DNA from: Spirochaetae bacterium HGW-Spirochaetae-5
Lineage (GTDB): Bacteria > Spirochaetota > UBA4802 > UBA5550
NCBI GenBank assembly: GCA_002839285.1
Contig: PGXT01000021.1
Location: 27,193-91,192, forward strand
Length of the DNA stretch: 64,000 nt
Direction of reading: 5' to 3'
A program made the translations under genes and the position numbers. The notes under the pieces are model-generated. The model was not told the origin of the DNA, did not search any database, and saw only the letters and a program-made list of their open reading frames with translations. Numbering within the stretch: position 1 is the stretch's first letter; each line of letters opens with the position of its first letter. Below are positions 62,952 through 64,000 of this stretch, one piece after another.

Positions 62952-63625
62952 CAGTATCCTGTACCCCTGTGGTTTTCAATCCTTCCAGCACCTTCACCAT
63001 ATTCACTAAGGATTTTTTTTACTCTGTTCATATGTACCCATATAGAGTTACTGCTTACATAGAATCCCTGCCATATGATCTGGCCGATTTTTTCACGACT
63101 GTAGACCTTTCCCGGGTTCATTGCCAGAAGATAAATGATGTCAAAAGTTTTACCGCTTACATCAATGGCTTTGCCTTCGCAGGTTATCTGCCGTGTATTG
63201 CGGTCAAGCAGCAGAGTGCCGCATCGGATCTGTTTTGATCTGTCTGACTCATGCTCTTTCAGAGACCGCCTGATCCGTGCCAGTGTCTCACCGTCATGAT
63301 ATGGCTTTGTTATGAAATCCTCCGCACCGAGTTTGAAGCATTCCAGCCGCTCCTCCATGTCAAGTGTAGACGATACAACAATTATATGTAGAGCGGGATT
63401 TACCTCAAGAAGCTGAGGGATAATAAAGCGGCCGTTGATGTCGGGTAGCCCCAGATCCAGAAGAACCAGTGAAATATCATTTATTTTAAGAGCTTCAATT
63501 GCTGGAAGAGCTGCTGAAGCTTCAATATATGGATACCCCTCTTTTTTAAGGATTTTAGCAAGAGATTCCCTATCGGCATCCTGATCGTCTACAATCAGGA
63601 TTGCTGGCTTTTCTTCCATTTCCAC
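62936..63625 (-). CDS. OmpR-family response regulator
   Basis: The 229-residue protein has a receiver domain with the phosphorylation site Asp57 (LVLLDLGLPDING) and a C-terminal winged helix of the OmpR/PhoB type (LLLDRNTRQITCEGKAIDVSGKTFDIIYLLAMNPGKVYSREKI, then NSIWVHMNRVKKIL). It converges on the kinase gene with a 16-base overlap, so they are a tail-to-tail pair. The TTAAG direct repeats at both sides fit its binding style. Confidence 0.93.
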   Translation of the reverse strand: MEMEEKPAILIVDDQDADRESLAKILKKEGYPYIEASAALPAIEALKINDISLVLLDLGLPDINGRFIIPQLLEVNPALHIIVVSSTLDMEERLECFKLGAEDFITKPYHDGETLARIRRSLKEHESDRSKQIRCGTLLLDRNTRQITCEGKAIDVSGKTFDIIYLLAMNPGKVYSREKIGQIIWQGFYVSSNSIWVHMNRVKKILSEYGEGAGRIENHRGTGYCYIPD

Positions 63626-63675
63626 ACTCAGTTGAAGTATTTTACTACAATGCTAATATCAGCAATTTATTCCGG

Positions 63676-63752
63676 GTTTGTAGCGTTTTGCGTTGTGCCC
63701 CGTAATCTCCCATTCCCTGCAAACGCGGAGCATGAGCACCTCTGGAAAAGAC
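63676..63752 (+). repeat. relic of nested-palindrome repeat
   Basis: GTAGCGTTTTGCGTTGTGCC, then TAATCTCCCATTCCC and ACGCGGAGCATGAGCACC follow the order of copy A (CAGCGCTTCGCGCTGCGCC, TAATCCCCCA, GCGGAGCATACGCACC) with the left half of the central hairpin lost. It lies upstream of the TTAAG promoter. It and the promoter account for most of this 328-base gap. Confidence 0.5.
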
Positions 63753-63833
63753 CGGGAATTATTACTGCATTTATTTTAAAAAAACACAGAGTAGAATATC
63801 TGTCAAATAGTAGTTGGTTAATATACGAAGAAA

Positions 63834-63909
63834 TTAAGTAAAAATTAAGGGAGTATTAAGGGGGCATTGAAATTCATCAATTGACAGGGTTGAATAATCG
63901 TTATAATAG
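63834..63909 (+). promoter_or_regulatory. promoter with three TTAAG boxes at 11-bp steps
   Basis: TTAAG occurs at 63834, 63845 and 63856, exactly 11 bp apart. After 20 bp comes TTGACA (63881-63886) and then TATAAT (63902-63907, 15-bp spacer) or TAATAG with a 17-bp spacer. The layout copies that at 61139-61214, including the 20-bp distance. It drives the gene at the window edge and is the likely target of the adjacent OmpR-type regulator. Confidence 0.8.
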
Positions 63910-63953
63910 CTGTGTAAAGATAACGATTGCTCAATAAAATAATGAGGTTATAA

Positions 63954-64000
63954 ATGAAAAAAAGAATTATTTTTCTAATGATTGCAGTTCTTGCAGTTTC
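63954..64000 (+). CDS. start of a secreted protein, cut by window edge
   Basis: After TGAGG a frame starts MKKRIIFLMIAVLAV, the beginning of a signal peptide, and runs off the window after 15 codons. Nothing can be said of the mature protein. It shares the TTAAG promoter layout with the repeat-protein gene, so it may be a related exported protein. Confidence 0.55.
   Translation, partial: MKKRIIFLMIAVLAV

Overview
The window is a stretch of a diderm (Gram-negative) bacterial chromosome of fairly low G+C. Several genes encode secreted beta-barrel-like proteins ending in an aromatic residue, and there are lipoproteins, a MotA/MotB flagellar stator pair, a PilZ-like protein and large multidomain sensor kinases. 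Pyruvate:ferredoxin oxidoreductase points to anaerobic or fermentative carbon metabolism. The mix (7TMR-DISM/SpoIIE kinase, short MotA/MotB, carboxyspermidine polyamine route, a divergent PEP carboxylase type) fits Spirochaetota best, but this is an inference from gene content; no rRNA or marker phylogeny is available in the window.

Layout. 0-9.8 kb: end of an MFS transporter, then a TetR regulon (two paralogous TetR genes, a CPBP protease, an outer-membrane protein, an alpha/beta hydrolase) tied together by a 19-bp palindromic operator, followed by small membrane or secreted proteins separated by strong hairpins and an IS30-like transposase relic. 9.8-16.7 kb: nifJ (PFOR) behind a perfect 14-bp inverted repeat, then purC-padR-purE and a TRIC/UPF0126 channel. 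16.7-20.4 kb: ppc, two tRNA-Ser, a small membrane protein, tRNA-Arg. 20.5-28.7 kb: a hypothetical protein, a Lys/Ala-rich basic protein, an HD-GYP protein with a broken 5' end, a 1095-residue hybrid kinase ending in a SpoIIE phosphatase, and a B12/radical-SAM enzyme. 29.4-33.1 kb: enoyl-CoA hydratase, ADP-forming acyl-CoA synthetase, enoyl-CoA hydratase. 33.1-39.6 kb (minus strand): outer-membrane barrel, periplasmic-binding lipoprotein, ABC ATPase, ABC permease fused to a UbiA prenyltransferase, UbiX, and a frameshifted UbiD. 39.9-52.1 kb: PAS kinase, vWA protein, sigma/anti-sigma pair, TPR protein, motAB, PilZ-like protein, SH3 protein. 52.6-58.3 kb: thioesterase-like protein and a complete arginine-to-spermidine operon (speA, carboxyspermidine dehydrogenase, carboxyspermidine decarboxylase, agmatinase). 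58.7-64 kb: M23 peptidase, a secreted modular-repeat protein, a histidine kinase and response regulator, and the start of another secreted protein.

Two groups look most like integrated systems. The 33-39.6 kb operon combines import across both membranes with prenylation and decarboxylation, so it may scavenge an aromatic precursor for a quinone. It is decaying, or mis-assembled, in this genome: UbiD has an out-of-frame deletion between ATCATA repeats, UbiA lacks about 35-40 internal residues, and the nearby hydratase at 29.4 kb lacks a helix. At the right end, the kinase/regulator pair is flanked by two promoters with the same layout: three TTAAG boxes at 11-bp steps, exactly 20 bp, then a -35 box. 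They drive the repeat protein and the gene at the window edge, which suggests a small two-component regulon of exported proteins.

Intergenic DNA is rich in palindromic mobile-like repeats: a nested-palindrome family (three good copies, three relics), a CCTCCC-type inverted-repeat element inserted inside two operons, and several single elements with long terminal inverted repeats. No CRISPR array, rRNA, prophage or intact insertion sequence was seen.
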